The translations under genes and the position numbers were made by a program. Of a stretch of 64,000 nucleotides of DNA, positions 40,016-50,415 are shown piece by piece. Source of the stretch: JAPLUA01 sp964625855 (lineage in GTDB: Bacteria > Verrucomicrobiota > Verrucomicrobiia > Limisphaerales > UBA8199); NCBI GenBank assembly GCA_964625855.1, contig CAZVFC010000042.1, positions 1 to 64,000 on the forward strand, in the 5' to 3' direction. Each line of letters opens with the position of its first letter. Positions within the stretch are counted from its first letter, which is position 1. The notes beneath the pieces are model-generated. The model saw only the letters and a list, made by a program, of their open reading frames with translations, made no database searches and was not told where the DNA came from.

Positions 40016-43000
40016 GGCGCGGCCGCTTGGCGGGCGCGGTAGAAGCGCCGGTGGAGGCCGGTCGCGGGGTCGGTGAAGTTCGTAGTCCCGGTGGTGTTGG
40101 TCAGGGTGGCGATCGTCGCCCAGCTCTGCAGGTTGGTGGAAGCCAGGATGTCAAAGCCCTGGCCGCGCTCGCCCGATAGGGTGAACTGGAACTGGCCGCC
40201 GCCCAGGCGTTGGGGCGACAGGAGCCGCAGCGGCGTGCGGTTCAGTGCTGCGAGGCCAACCCGCGTCTCCCCCGCCACCTGCGTGAACCCTCCGCCAACG
40301 TAAACCGCCGTGCTGCCGGGAACGATGACCTGGACGTCGCCATTGCAGTCGGCCTGCCAGGCAGAATCTGCGGCGCCGGTCCCCAGCAAGCTTAACTTGG
40401 CCAACCCGGCCCGGGACAAGCCGCCTAGGCTGGAGAATGCGCCTCCCGCATACACGCATAATCCGTTCACCGCCACCGCCCAGACGCCGTTGTCGGCATT
40501 CGCATTCCAAGTCGCGTCTGCCGCGCCGGTGCCGCTGGCGCTCAGCTTGGCGATGCCAATACGATTCCGGGTCCCCACGGAGGTGAAGCCGCCGGCCGCG
40601 AACACATAGCTTCCGCTTGCGGCAAGTGAATAGACCGTCCAATTCGGGTTCGGGTTCCACGTCGCATCGGCCAGGCCGGCGCCGGTGGCGCTCAGCTTGG
40701 CGAGGCGATTGCGGCTTTGGCCGCCGACGCTGGTGAAGTCGCCCCCGGCATACACATTGGCCCCGCTGACGGCGATGGCATGCACAACCGGGATGTCGCC
40801 GCTGTAGGTCGCGTTCGGATTCCAGGTCGCATCGGCCAGGCCGGTGCCTTCGGCACTCAGCTTGGCGATACAGCCGCGGTTCTGCGAGCCAATTGATGTG
40901 AAGGGGCCGCCCACATACACCTCGCTGCCGTTCACGACGATGGTCTGCACCCAATAGTCCGCCCCGGGGTTCCAGGTTGGATCCACCGCGCCCGTGCCGG
41001 TCGTGCGCAGTTTGGCGATGTAGTTCCGGCCGTAGGAGCCGATACCGGTGAAGGCGCCGCCGATGTAGAGGTTGGTCCCGCTGACGGCCATGGCAAAGGT
41101 GGACGAGTTGGGCATTGGGCTCCAGGTTGTGTCGAGGGCGCCGTTGGGTTGCAGCTTGGCCAGGCCATTGCGGACGACGCCATTGACGGTCGTGAAGTAG
41201 CCGCCGAAGATAACCGAGCCGTCGGGCAGAGGCGCTATGGCATAAACCGCCGCGCCGGAGTTGAGGGTCACCGCGGGTTGCGCGGCTAGCAGGAGGTTGG
41301 TGTTGACCACCGTCAGCACGGCCGTCTGGCTAGTGATCGCCCCGTGGCTATTGCTGACCACGCAATGGAACTGGCTGCCGGAATCGGACAGTTTAACGTC
41401 GTTGAGGGTATAGCTCGACAGCGTGGCCCCGCCGATCGGGGACCCGTTTCGGCGCCACACATACCCGGGGCTTGGGTTGCCGGAAGCGACCACGCTGAAG
41501 GTGGCATTCTCCCCGACGTTGTTGGTGCGGCTCTGCGGGTCAGTCGTGATGCTGGGCGGCGTGGCGTTCGGGTCAATTACGTTGAAAGGGGTGGTTAGGG
41601 CGATGTGGCCCGCGCCGTCGTTGGCCCGCAGCATCACGTTGGTGGAGGCCTGGGCCACGGTGATGTTCCCGTTCCAAACGCCGCCTACAAAGCTGCCGGA
41701 GGTGGTTGGGCTGATGGCAATGGAGTTCGAGTAGGCCACCTGGTAACGCAAGTCAACCAGCGGCCCGTGGGCGTTGGTGAACACCTGGACGGGAAACGCA
41801 TCGCCGTAGGCAGTAAACATGGCCTGGCCCACCGAACCGTGGGCAAAGGTCGTTGGCCAGGGCGTCGTATAATAGCCCCAGACGTTCGCGCCGTAGTGAC
41901 CCGTAACACGATAGGTCGTCCCGGCGGACAGAACAACCGGCGTGGCCAGTGTCGCCTCCGCCCAATTCTCACTACTGGAAATCGCCTGGCTCGCCAGCAG
42001 CGTCCCCGCATCGGTCCAGATCGAGACCTTGTCGCCGCTAAACGAGCGAACGGCCGTGACCTGGAGATTGGTGTTCGGTGTAAGAGCGTAGCCATGCGTC
42101 AGGCCCGATGAGCTCTTCCGGGCAGCACTCCAATCCAAATTGCCAATGAAGGTGCCACCCGCCCCAAGCCCGGTCATGTAAGCATTGAGTGCCACCGGCC
42201 CAGTGAAGCCGCCCACCACGCCGTTGGTGGCGTTCTGGGCCGTCATGGTGACACCAAAGGGCGTATTCACGTTCTGCGTCGCCGCAATCGTGCCCCAGAC
42301 GAGATGGTCCACCACGGTTGGCAGCATGTTCAGGGTGAAGTCAGCTCCCCAATAATTGCCGCTGGTGCCGGCGCGGTCGGCGGAGGTGCCGGTCGAGAAA
42401 CTGTTGGTGGCCGAACTGTAATTGGCCTTGGCAACCGTGATCGAGTAGGAGGAAGCGGAGGGAATGCGGGCCAGGGCATAGATGCCTTGACTGTCGGTGG
42501 TGGTGCTGTAACTGCCGCCGTCGGTGCGCGTGGCCGTAACGGTGGCATTGACCACCGGGCGGCTGATCTGGTCCAGCACCCGGCCGCTGATGATCTCGCC
42601 GCTGCCATTCGTGTAAACATTATAGACGCAACCGTCCACCACGGTGAAGGTGTAGCTGCCCGTATCGAGGAGCGGCAACGCGTACCAGGCGTTAGCGGTG
42701 CCGGACCAACCCAGGTTGAGGTGGTGGTACAGCGTCGAGAGATTGTAGCCATAGCCATCGGCGATCACCGCGTGCCCCCCGAGGGAGCTCTCCACGCTCA
42801 AGAGCACCGGGTAGCGGGCATCGAGGTTGGGATTGATCATGGCCGTCAAACCAGCGCCGACTTCGTTGTTGTTGTTCCATCCGTATCTGGCGTTGGCGAA
42901 AAGGAAGATGTTCACCAGAGCATCCCGACCGTCGGACAAGGACGATTCGGAACCGCTGGCGGCGTAGCTCATGCTGACGGTTGCGCCGGCGTCGGCAACC

Positions 43001-43866
43001 AGCGCGCCAATCGCCTGGCATTGAGCCGCCGTCGGGTTCGGGGGAGGAACCAGCGGCATGTTGTCCCAAACATAGCCGCCCCCCCAGCCGTCGCCACCGC
43101 GCAAGTAATACGTCAGGGGAGTGCCATCGGAATAGACCGTAAACGGGGCGTAGCCGACGCCAGTGGCTGGAAACCGATGGTAGCGCATGAATTGCGCCAA
43201 TGTCGTCGCCACGCAGCCGGCGGGGTAGTTGGCGGTGCTGCCGTCCCCGTTGGGCGGCGTATAGTAGTTGTAGCAGGCGGACGTGCCGGCATCGGCGGCG
43301 GTTTCTTGGCTCCAGGTGGTTTGCGTCAGGGGAGCGATCCTAATGTCCGAAATGGAAGTCAGCCCTTTGGGTCTTGTCACGGGCCCGCCATCTTTGGGAC
43401 AAAGCTGCTGCCACTTGGCTTGCGCCTGCGCCGCCTTGGCGTCCGCGGGCACAGCGCCCGCCATCCGCGCATAGGCCACTCGGCCCGCAAGGTCCTTGCC
43501 GACCAGGGCTCCCAATGGATTATCCGTTGACGGGTCGAACCTGCCCGAACGGGCAAAGCCGATAATCGGCTCCACCAGATCATCCCCGGCTACAATGACA
43601 AAGCCGGCCGGGTCCAGGGAGACGACGTAGTAGAGAGGGTCGTCCGCCTTGTCGCTGAACGGGTCCACGCGCAGCACGGAGGTGCCCAGGGTTTCGCCGA
43701 GCGGAGTCTGGTCCAGGCTCAGCCAGCCAGCGACTGCCGCAGCCGCCTGCTCCGGGCTGACCGGCGCCGCGATCGCAGCCGGCCTGGAGGAACTCAGGAC
43801 TGCCGCGATCGCCAGGGCTGCGACGGTGGCGCTGGGCCGGTGGAAAATGGGGTGGGAGGATCTCAT
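40012..43866 (-). CDS. secreted C10 (streptopain-like) cysteine protease with delta-60 propeller
   Basis: From ATG 43866 the product has about 1284 residues. A signal peptide (ATVAALAIAAVLSSSRPAAIA) precedes a Spi-like propeptide (YYVVSLDPAGFVIVAGDDL). The C10 catalytic domain has C218 in PAGCVATTLAQFMRYH and H365 in LGGHAVIADGYG, the streptopain dyad. Downstream are a carboxypeptidase-regulatory-like domain (GRVLDQISRPVVNATVTATR), a DUF4082-like region, an Ig-like domain (TTDPQSRTNNVGENATFSVV) and about seven delta-60-type repeats (GGxFTSVGxxxRxxIAKLSA, then DATWN), likely a propeller. The last about 70 residues form the shared RFYR domain. It probably acts outside the cell or at its surface. 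ATG 43878 is an alternative start. Confidence 0.85.
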   Translation of the reverse strand: MRSSHPIFHRPSATVAALAIAAVLSSSRPAAIAAPVSPEQAAAAVAGWLSLDQTPLGETLGTSVLRVDPFSDKADDPLYYVVSLDPAGFVIVAGDDLVEPIIGFARSGRFDPSTDNPLGALVGKDLAGRVAYARMAGAVPADAKAAQAQAKWQQLCPKDGGPVTRPKGLTSISDIRIAPLTQTTWSQETAADAGTSACYNYYTPPNGDGSTANYPAGCVATTLAQFMRYHRFPATGVGYAPFTVYSDGTPLTYYLRGGDGWGGGYVWDNMPLVPPPNPTAAQCQAIGALVADAGATVSMSYAASGSESSLSDGRDALVNIFLFANARYGWNNNNEVGAGLTAMINPNLDARYPVLLSVESSLGGHAVIADGYGYNLSTLYHHLNLGWSGTANAWYALPLLDTGSYTFTVVDGCVYNVYTNGSGEIISGRVLDQISRPVVNATVTATRTDGGSYSTTTDSQGIYALARIPSASSYSITVAKANYSSATNSFSTGTSADRAGTSGNYWGADFTLNMLPTVVDHLVWGTIAATQNVNTPFGVTMTAQNATNGVVGGFTGPVALNAYMTGLGAGGTFIGNLDWSAARKSSSGLTHGYALTPNTNLQVTAVRSFSGDKVSIWTDAGTLLASQAISSSENWAEATLATPVVLSAGTTYRVTGHYGANVWGYYTTPWPTTFAHGSVGQAMFTAYGDAFPVQVFTNAHGPLVDLRYQVAYSNSIAISPTTSGSFVGGVWNGNITVAQASTNVMLRANDGAGHIALTTPFNVIDPNATPPSITTDPQSRTNNVGENATFSVVASGNPSPGYVWRRNGSPIGGATLSSYTLNDVKLSDSGSQFHCVVSNSHGAITSQTAVLTVVNTNLLLAAQPAVTLNSGAAVYAIAPLPDGSVIFGGYFTTVNGVVRNGLAKLQPNGALDTTWSPMPNSSTFAMAVSGTNLYIGGAFTGIGSYGRNYIAKLRTTGTGAVDPTWNPGADYWVQTIVVNGSEVYVGGPFTSIGSQNRGCIAKLSAEGTGLADATWNPNATYSGDIPVVHAIAVSGANVYAGGDFTSVGGQSRNRLAKLSATGAGLADATWNPNPNWTVYSLAASGSYVFAAGGFTSVGTRNRIGIAKLSASGTGAADATWNANADNGVWAVAVNGLCVYAGGAFSSLGGLSRAGLAKLSLLGTGAADSAWQADCNGDVQVIVPGSTAVYVGGGFTQVAGETRVGLAALNRTPLRLLSPQRLGGGQFQFTLSGERGQGFDILASTNLQSWATIATLTNTTGTTNFTDPATGLHRRFYRARQAAAP

Positions 43867-44158
43867 GCGGTCGCACATCTCTCTGACTTGTGGTCTAATC
43901 ACTGATGATTCGTTTAAATAGCAGCGCGCAGCCCTGCCGCTCGGCAAACGCGGTCTGCCCTCAAACCCAATCGCCGGCGCCTTACATATTGCGCCTTCGC
44001 AAATCCCGCGGTTCGCCCGGCGACTGCACCCTTGGCGGCCAGCCGACAACAGTCAAGCTGAGCCACGGGAGCAAATCAAGCCGGCGTTTCTTCCCCCGTC
44101 CCGGTTGAACGCATTTTCTGGTTTTTCTGTCCATCGCTCAGTAATCTCTCAGGACCAA

Positions 44159-45144
<986 letters not shown>

Positions 45145-45148
<4 letters not shown>

Positions 45149-46101
45149 TTCCCCGCGAGATTCTCAAGAAGATCCGGCAGATTGAGATCAGGACCAACCG
45201 GCTGGTGAGCGAGACGCTGGCCGGCCAGTACCACAGCGTCTTCAAGGGCCAGGGGATGAACTTCGACGAGGTGCGCGAGTATCAGCCCGGGGATGAAGTG
45301 CGCTCGATTGACTGGAACGTCACAGCGCGGATGAACCACCCCTTCGTGAAGAAGTTCGTCGAGGAGCGCGAGCTGACGCTCATGCTGGTGGTGGACGCCA
45401 GCGGCTCGGGCATGTTCGGCTCGCATGCGCAGTCCAAGCGCGAGCTGGCGGCCGAGATTGCGTCGGTGCTGGCGTTCTCGGCCATCCGCAACAATGACAA
45501 AGTGGGGCTGATCCTGTTCACCGACGAAATCGAGAAGTTCATTCCGCCTCGCAAAGGCCGGCGCCACGTCCTGCGCGTCATTCGCGAGGTGCTCTTCTTC
45601 GAGCCGCGGCGGCGCGGGACGGACTTGAACGGGGCGCTGGAGTTCCTGCTGCGGGTGACGCCGCACCGGGCCATCGCGGTGGTGATTTCCGACTTCATCG
45701 GCTCCCCGGCGCAGTCGTCCGGCAAACACCGCGGCAGGGTCCGGTCCCAGATGCTGCTGCTGGAATCCCTTGCCCAGGCCTCCTTCACCATGCTGCGCCA
45801 GGCCAACCGCCGTCACGATGTGGTGGCGGTCCAGATCACCGACCGCTATGAGCTGGAACTCCCGGCGCTGGGCCGGCTGGTGCTCAACGACGCCGAGACA
45901 GGGGAAGTGGTCGAGATTGACACCGGCGATCAGCGGAAGCGGACGGCTTTCGCCGAGCGCCAGGCTCGCGCCCAGGAGGACCTGGCCCGCCTCTTCCGCT
46001 CCGCCCGCATTGACGCGATCCGTTTGCGCACGGACCAGCCCTACGCGGCGGAGTTGGGCCGGTTCTTCGAGACCCGCGAGAAACGGCGGCTGCGAGGGTA
46101 A
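45145..46101 (+). CDS. DUF58 domain protein
   Basis: This 318-residue protein has the DUF58 signature HSVFKGQGMNFDEVREYQPG followed by VRSIDWNVTARMNHPFVKKF, and a degenerate VWA-like fold with DASGSGMFGS. DUF58 proteins follow MoxR in nearly every such cluster and are thought to be its partner. It starts with ATGA overlapping the MoxR stop. Confidence 0.92.
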
Positions 46102-46138
46102 CAGCGCAACGGGTTGAATGAGTTACCTAAGTGACATC

Positions 46139-46222
46139 GGTTACATGGTTACAAGGCCCGGCGCGGCGCCGCACTCATGCAACGTGTATAACCTGGGTAA
46201 CCGTGTGACCACGTAACCATTA
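46139..46222. repeat. imperfect GGTTACATGGTTAC inverted repeat
   Basis: ggttacatggttacaagg at the left and gtgtgaccacgtaacc at the right are imperfect reverse complements, about 14 of 18 by eye. It lies just before the DUF4381-like gene and may contribute to its leader. Confidence 0.45.
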
Positions 46223-46227
46223 AAGGC

Positions 46228-46803
46228 ATGCGTGCGACCAACATCATTCCCCGTTCCGCGATAGCAAATGGCGCGGACACGAACGCGCTGCGCGACATCA
46301 AGCCGCCCGTTGAAATCCCGAGCGGATGGGCCTGGGTTTGGTGGGCGCTTTTGGCGCTGGCGGTCGCGGCGCTGGCGTTCTGGGCTTGGCGCTACTGGCA
46401 GAAGCGGCGCGCGCAGGCCCAGGTCGTCCCGGTCATCCCGCCTCACGTGCGGGCCAAGCAGAAGCTGAGGGAAGCCCTGGCACTGATCAGCCAGCCGCGC
46501 GAGTTCTGCATCGCTGTGTCCGACACGATCCGCTGGTACCTGGAGGAACGGTTCGATTTCCGTGCGCCCGAGCGCACCACCGAGGAGTTCCTGTATGAGT
46601 TGCAGGGCACCCGCCTGCTCACTCCGGACCAGAAGGACAGCCTGGGCGAGTTCTTGAAGCGCTGTGACATGGTCAAGTTCGCCAAGTACGAGCCCGGCCC
46701 GCCCGAGCTGGAAGACCTGCACGCCTCGGCGATGCGGCTGGTCGAGGAAACCGAGCCGATTATGAGCACGCTGGAAGCGGTGAAAACGGGGGAGCACGGG
46801 TGA
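46228..46803 (+). CDS. DUF4381-like membrane protein of the MoxR cluster
   Basis: This 191-residue protein has a short N-terminal region (LRDIKPPVEIPSGW), a membrane helix (WAWVWWALLALAVAALAFWAW), and a cytoplasmic helical region with a conserved SDTIRWYLEERFDF and RTTEEFLYEL. That is the layout of DUF4381 or related BatD-tail-like proteins that sit between DUF58 and VWA genes. It probably helps assemble the membrane VWA proteins. It lies 126 bp after the DUF58 stop, which is longer than the other spacings, and has a repeat in that gap. Confidence 0.75.
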   Translation: MRATNIIPRSAIANGADTNALRDIKPPVEIPSGWAWVWWALLALAVAALAFWAWRYWQKRRAQAQVVPVIPPHVRAKQKLREALALISQPREFCIAVSDTIRWYLEERFDFRAPERTTEEFLYELQGTRLLTPDQKDSLGEFLKRCDMVKFAKYEPGPPELEDLHASAMRLVEETEPIMSTLEAVKTGEHG

Positions 46804-46879
46804 AAACCGAAAGCCGAACCGGAGCGCGGCTTGCCGCTGGCCGAATCGTCCACTGCGTGGGGGCGAATACCACAGCGTC

Positions 46880-47878
46880 ATGACCTTTGGTCATCCATAC
46901 TTCCTGCTGCTGCTGCTGCTCCTGCCGGTGCTGGCCTGGCTTAAGGGCAAGCAAGGCAAGCCGCCCGCGTTCGTTTACTCTTCCGTCCAACTCGCGCGCG
47001 GCATCCTTAACGTTTCGCGCACGCGGTCCGGGGCCGTTCTGGCCGCGTTGCGCTGGCTCATTCTGGCGCTGCTGATCATCGCCCTGGCCCAGCCCCGCCT
47101 GACCCAGAGCGAGACTCGAGTCACCGCCAGCGGGGTGGACATCGCGGTCGCGCTCGATATGTCCGGCAGCATGGCCTCGGAGGACTTCGAAGTCGGCCGT
47201 GAGCGGCTCAATCGGCTGGCAATGGCGAAGGAAGTGCTTAAGAAGTTTATAGATAAGCGCCCGAGCGACCGCATCGGCATTGTGGCCTTTGCCACGCAGG
47301 CCTATATCGCCTGCCCGCTGACACTGGACCACGATTTTCTGCAGAAGAACGTGGCCCGTCTTCAACTGGGCACGATTGACGACTCTCGCACCGCGATCGG
47401 CTCCGCTCTGAGCGCCGCCGTCAACCGCCTCCGCGAACTCAAATCCAAGAGCAAGATCGTCATTCTCATGACCGACGGGCAGAACAACGCCGGCAAGGTT
47501 CCGCCCCTGACCGTCGCTGAAGCCGCCCAGAAGCTCGGGGTCAAGGTCTATACGATCGGCGTCGGCACCCGCGGCATGGCCCCCATGCCGGTCTATTGGG
47601 GCGGACGAAAGGTCGGCTACCAGCAGCAACCGGTGGACATTGACGAGGACACCCTGCAGAAGATCGCCGACATGACCGGGGGCAAGTATTACCGCGCCGA
47701 CAACGCGCAGCGCTTCCAGGCCATCTACGCGGAAATTGACAAGTTGGAGAAGACCGAAGCCGAGGTGAAGAAGTTCGCTCGCCACGAGGAGCTGTTTGCC
47801 TGGCTCATCGCGCCCGGCCTGGGACTGCTGCTGTTGGAGGTTCTGTTGCGGCATACGATATGGAGGAGGTTGCCATGA
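46880..47878 (+). CDS. VWA-domain membrane protein (BatA-like)
   Basis: This 332-residue protein has an N-terminal membrane segment (FLLLLLLLPVLAWL), a second near residue 57-70, then a VWA domain whose metal site is DMSGSM (D93, S95, S97). A C-terminal membrane segment near 310-322 ends it. This is the BatA layout, with the VWA domain in the periplasm. Bat proteins were first linked to aerotolerance in Bacteroides. Its stop overlaps the next start by 4 bp. Confidence 0.9.
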   Translation: MTFGHPYFLLLLLLLPVLAWLKGKQGKPPAFVYSSVQLARGILNVSRTRSGAVLAALRWLILALLIIALAQPRLTQSETRVTASGVDIAVALDMSGSMASEDFEVGRERLNRLAMAKEVLKKFIDKRPSDRIGIVAFATQAYIACPLTLDHDFLQKNVARLQLGTIDDSRTAIGSALSAAVNRLRELKSKSKIVILMTDGQNNAGKVPPLTVAEAAQKLGVKVYTIGVGTRGMAPMPVYWGGRKVGYQQQPVDIDEDTLQKIADMTGGKYYRADNAQRFQAIYAEIDKLEKTEAEVKKFARHEELFAWLIAPGLGLLLLEVLLRHTIWRRLP

Positions 47879-49869
47879 CTTTCGCCAACCCACATCTCCT
47901 CTGGCTGCTGCTAGTGATTCCCACAGCCCTCCTGGCTTTCTTCTGGTGGTCCGGACGCGCGCGGCAGCGGTTGCTTACACAGTTCATCCAGGCCCGCCTG
48001 TTGCCGGTCCTGACGGTGGGCATCTCGACCAACCGGCAGCGCATCCGTCTCGGGTGCCTGCTGCTGGCCGTGATTTGCCTGATTCTGGCGCTGGCCAGGC
48101 CGCAATGGGGGTTTCATTGGGAGGAGGTCAAACAGCGCGGGCTGGACATCGTGGTGGCCATTGACACTTCCAAGAGCATGCTGGCCGAGGACATCGCGCC
48201 CAACCGCCTGGCGCGCGCCAAGCTGGCCGCCCTCGATTTGATGAAGCGTGCCCGGGCGGACCGGCTTGGGCTGGTGGCGTTTGCCGGCGGTGCCTTTTTG
48301 CAATGCCCGCTGACCATTGACGACTCCGCCTTCAGCCAGAGTGTCGAGGCGCTCGACGTGAACATCATTCCCCAGGGCGGAACGGCTCTGGCCGAGGCGA
48401 TAGAGACAGCTCTCACCGCTTTCAAAGAGGACGAGAACTACAAGATCCTGGTCCTGCTCACCGACGGCGAGGACCACGATTCCGGCGCGGCGGCAGCCGC
48501 CGAGAAGGCAGCCAAGGAAGGCTTGCGCATCTTCACCATCGGCATCGGCACGGCGGACGGGGAGCTGTTGCGGGTGAAAGACGCGCAGGGCAACCCTGAT
48601 TACGTTCGCGACGAGCAGGGAAATGTCGTCAAGTCGCACCTCAACGAGCGCCTCTTGCAGCAGATCGCCAGCGCGACCGAGGGTGGCTTCTACCTGCCGC
48701 TGCGCGGGGCCAATGCCATTGACACCCTGTACGACGAGGGCCTGGCCAAGCTGCCCAAGTCGCAGCACCAGGAAAAGCTGGTCCGCCGCTACCACGAGCG
48801 CTATCATTGGCCGCTGGCGGCGGGGATTGTGCTATTGTTATTCGAGATGCTCTTCCCGGAGCGCAAACGAGAGCGACCCGCCAGAGGGTCGCATGCGAAG
48901 GCTGCCGCCAGCCAACCAGCCGGCAGCCGGCCCCGGTCTTCAGCCCCCAGCCTCGCGTCGGTGGCTCCAATCGCGGCGATGGGATGGCTCGCGTGGTTGT
49001 TTCTGTGTCCGCAGCCGGCGCTGGCGTCGCCCTCCAGCGCCTTGCGGGAATACCAGGCAGGGAAATACGAGGACTCGCTGAAGGAGTACGAGCGGCTGCT
49101 CAAGAAGAAGGGCGAAGATCCCCGCCTGCATTTCAACGCCGGCGCCGCCGCCTATCGCAACGGGCAGTTCGACGAGGCGGCCAAGCGATTCAACTCCACG
49201 CTGTCGTCGCGGGATTTGAAGCTCCAGGGGCAAGCCTATTACAACGAGGGCAACGCCTTGTTCCATCTCGGCGAGCGGAGCGCGGACCCCAAGCAGCGGA
49301 AGGAAGCGTGGGAGAAAGCCCTCCAGGATTACCAAAGCAGCCTTAAGCTTAACCCGCAGGACCCGGACGCAAAACACAACTATGAGTTTGTGAAGAAGAT
49401 GCTGGAAGAACTCAAGCAACAGCCGCAGTCACAACAGGACAAGCAGGATCAGGACCAGAATCAGGATCAGCAACAGCAGCAGCAAGACCAGCAAGACCAA
49501 CAGAAGCAGCAACAGGACCAACAGGATCAGCAGAACCAGCAGCAACAGCAACAGCAGGCCCAGCAAGACCAGAAGGAGGATTCCGCCAGGCAGCAACAGG
49601 CCGAGCAGCAGAAGCAACAGGAACAGCAGCAAGCTCAGCAGGCCGAGCAGCAGAAGCAGGAGCAGCAGCAGGCGCAGCAGGCGTCCGGTCAGCCGGGCGA
49701 CAAGTCAGACGAGAAAGAGCAGGAAGCCGCCGCGGCTCAAATGGAGGGCCAGATGACCCAGGAGCAGGCCCGGCGGTTGCTGGACGCCCAGAAGGGCGAG
49801 GAGCAGATGCTGCCCATCAAGCCTACCGGCAAGCCCAGGGATCAGAGCCAGCCGATCAAGGATTGGTAA
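47875..49869 (+). CDS. fused VWA-TPR (BatB-BatC-like) protein with glutamine-rich tail
   Basis: The protein (664 residues from ATG 47875) combines functions that are separate genes in many Bat clusters. The N-terminal part has membrane segments near 8-22 and 60-75. A VWA domain follows, with metal site DTSKSM (D97, S99, S101). After another membrane segment near 315-325 and one near 360-378, TPR repeats cover about 390-505 (HFNAGAAAYRNGQFDEAAKR). Residues about 513-606 are almost entirely Q, D, E and K. The C-terminus ends PTGKPRDQSQPIKDW, a motif typical of BatC-like proteins. The gene is the last of the cluster. Confidence 0.88.
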   Translation: MTFANPHLLWLLLVIPTALLAFFWWSGRARQRLLTQFIQARLLPVLTVGISTNRQRIRLGCLLLAVICLILALARPQWGFHWEEVKQRGLDIVVAIDTSKSMLAEDIAPNRLARAKLAALDLMKRARADRLGLVAFAGGAFLQCPLTIDDSAFSQSVEALDVNIIPQGGTALAEAIETALTAFKEDENYKILVLLTDGEDHDSGAAAAAEKAAKEGLRIFTIGIGTADGELLRVKDAQGNPDYVRDEQGNVVKSHLNERLLQQIASATEGGFYLPLRGANAIDTLYDEGLAKLPKSQHQEKLVRRYHERYHWPLAAGIVLLLFEMLFPERKRERPARGSHAKAAASQPAGSRPRSSAPSLASVAPIAAMGWLAWLFLCPQPALASPSSALREYQAGKYEDSLKEYERLLKKKGEDPRLHFNAGAAAYRNGQFDEAAKRFNSTLSSRDLKLQGQAYYNEGNALFHLGERSADPKQRKEAWEKALQDYQSSLKLNPQDPDAKHNYEFVKKMLEELKQQPQSQQDKQDQDQNQDQQQQQQDQQDQQKQQQDQQDQQNQQQQQQQAQQDQKEDSARQQQAEQQKQQEQQQAQQAEQQKQEQQQAQQASGQPGDKSDEKEQEAAAAQMEGQMTQEQARRLLDAQKGEEQMLPIKPTGKPRDQSQPIKDW

Positions 49870-50415
49870 GGTCGGCGGCCGGGGATGGCGCGGCGGATGG
49901 CGATCGAAAGTGGCATCCGCCGGAAGAACCGAAGCGAGACTGACCCGGGTATGGGAAGCTTCGCCTGCGCTCCACGCTATCCAATAGAATCCACCTCTTC
50001 GCCAGGCCTGCAATGTGGTAAAGATGGCGGCTCCTGAACGAGTCCGCTGCCGTCCGACCGGATTCATCAACGCAAGACATTGACTATCAGTCTCTTGCGA
50101 AAGAACGCAAGGCCTGTGCGAGCGCTACTCCATCCCCAAGGCTGCGGCCTCGTCATGGCGTCTTTCTGGAGTTTGGCTGGCGATACCCCGGTGAATCTCC
50201 CATGGGCAGCGCTCCCCATGGGAGACTCACCGGGGTATCAGCAGGCCCACACTGTTGCCTAACCGGCGCTGCCCGCGGGAGCTGAGAGCTATTTGATGGC
50301 TGCAACTCTGGTTATGTGAGCGACTTATATGGTTGTAGCACGCACGCTTATCCTCCGGCGGCGTGTCAGCGCGCCGCAAAGTTCTATGACGGGAACAGAT
50401 GTCCCGGATGAACCG
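49870..50415. other. gene-free stretch with strong hairpin
   Basis: The 546 bp separates the convergent VWA/TPR and REC-kinase genes. It holds the 25 bp-arm palindrome at 50182-50239. No gene is visible. Confidence 0.65.
50182..50239. repeat. GATACCCCGGTGAATCTCCCATGGG palindrome
   Basis: Arms at 50182-50206 and 50215-50239 pair at 24 of 25 positions around an 8 nt loop. The stem starts gataccccggtgaatctccc. It could be a REP-like element or a bidirectional terminator for the two convergent genes; it has no T-run. Confidence 0.8.

Noticed and set aside
49429..49632. leucine-rich minus-strand frame
   Set aside because: It is the antisense of the CAG/CAA-rich glutamine segment of the VWA/TPR gene and is an artefact of that composition.
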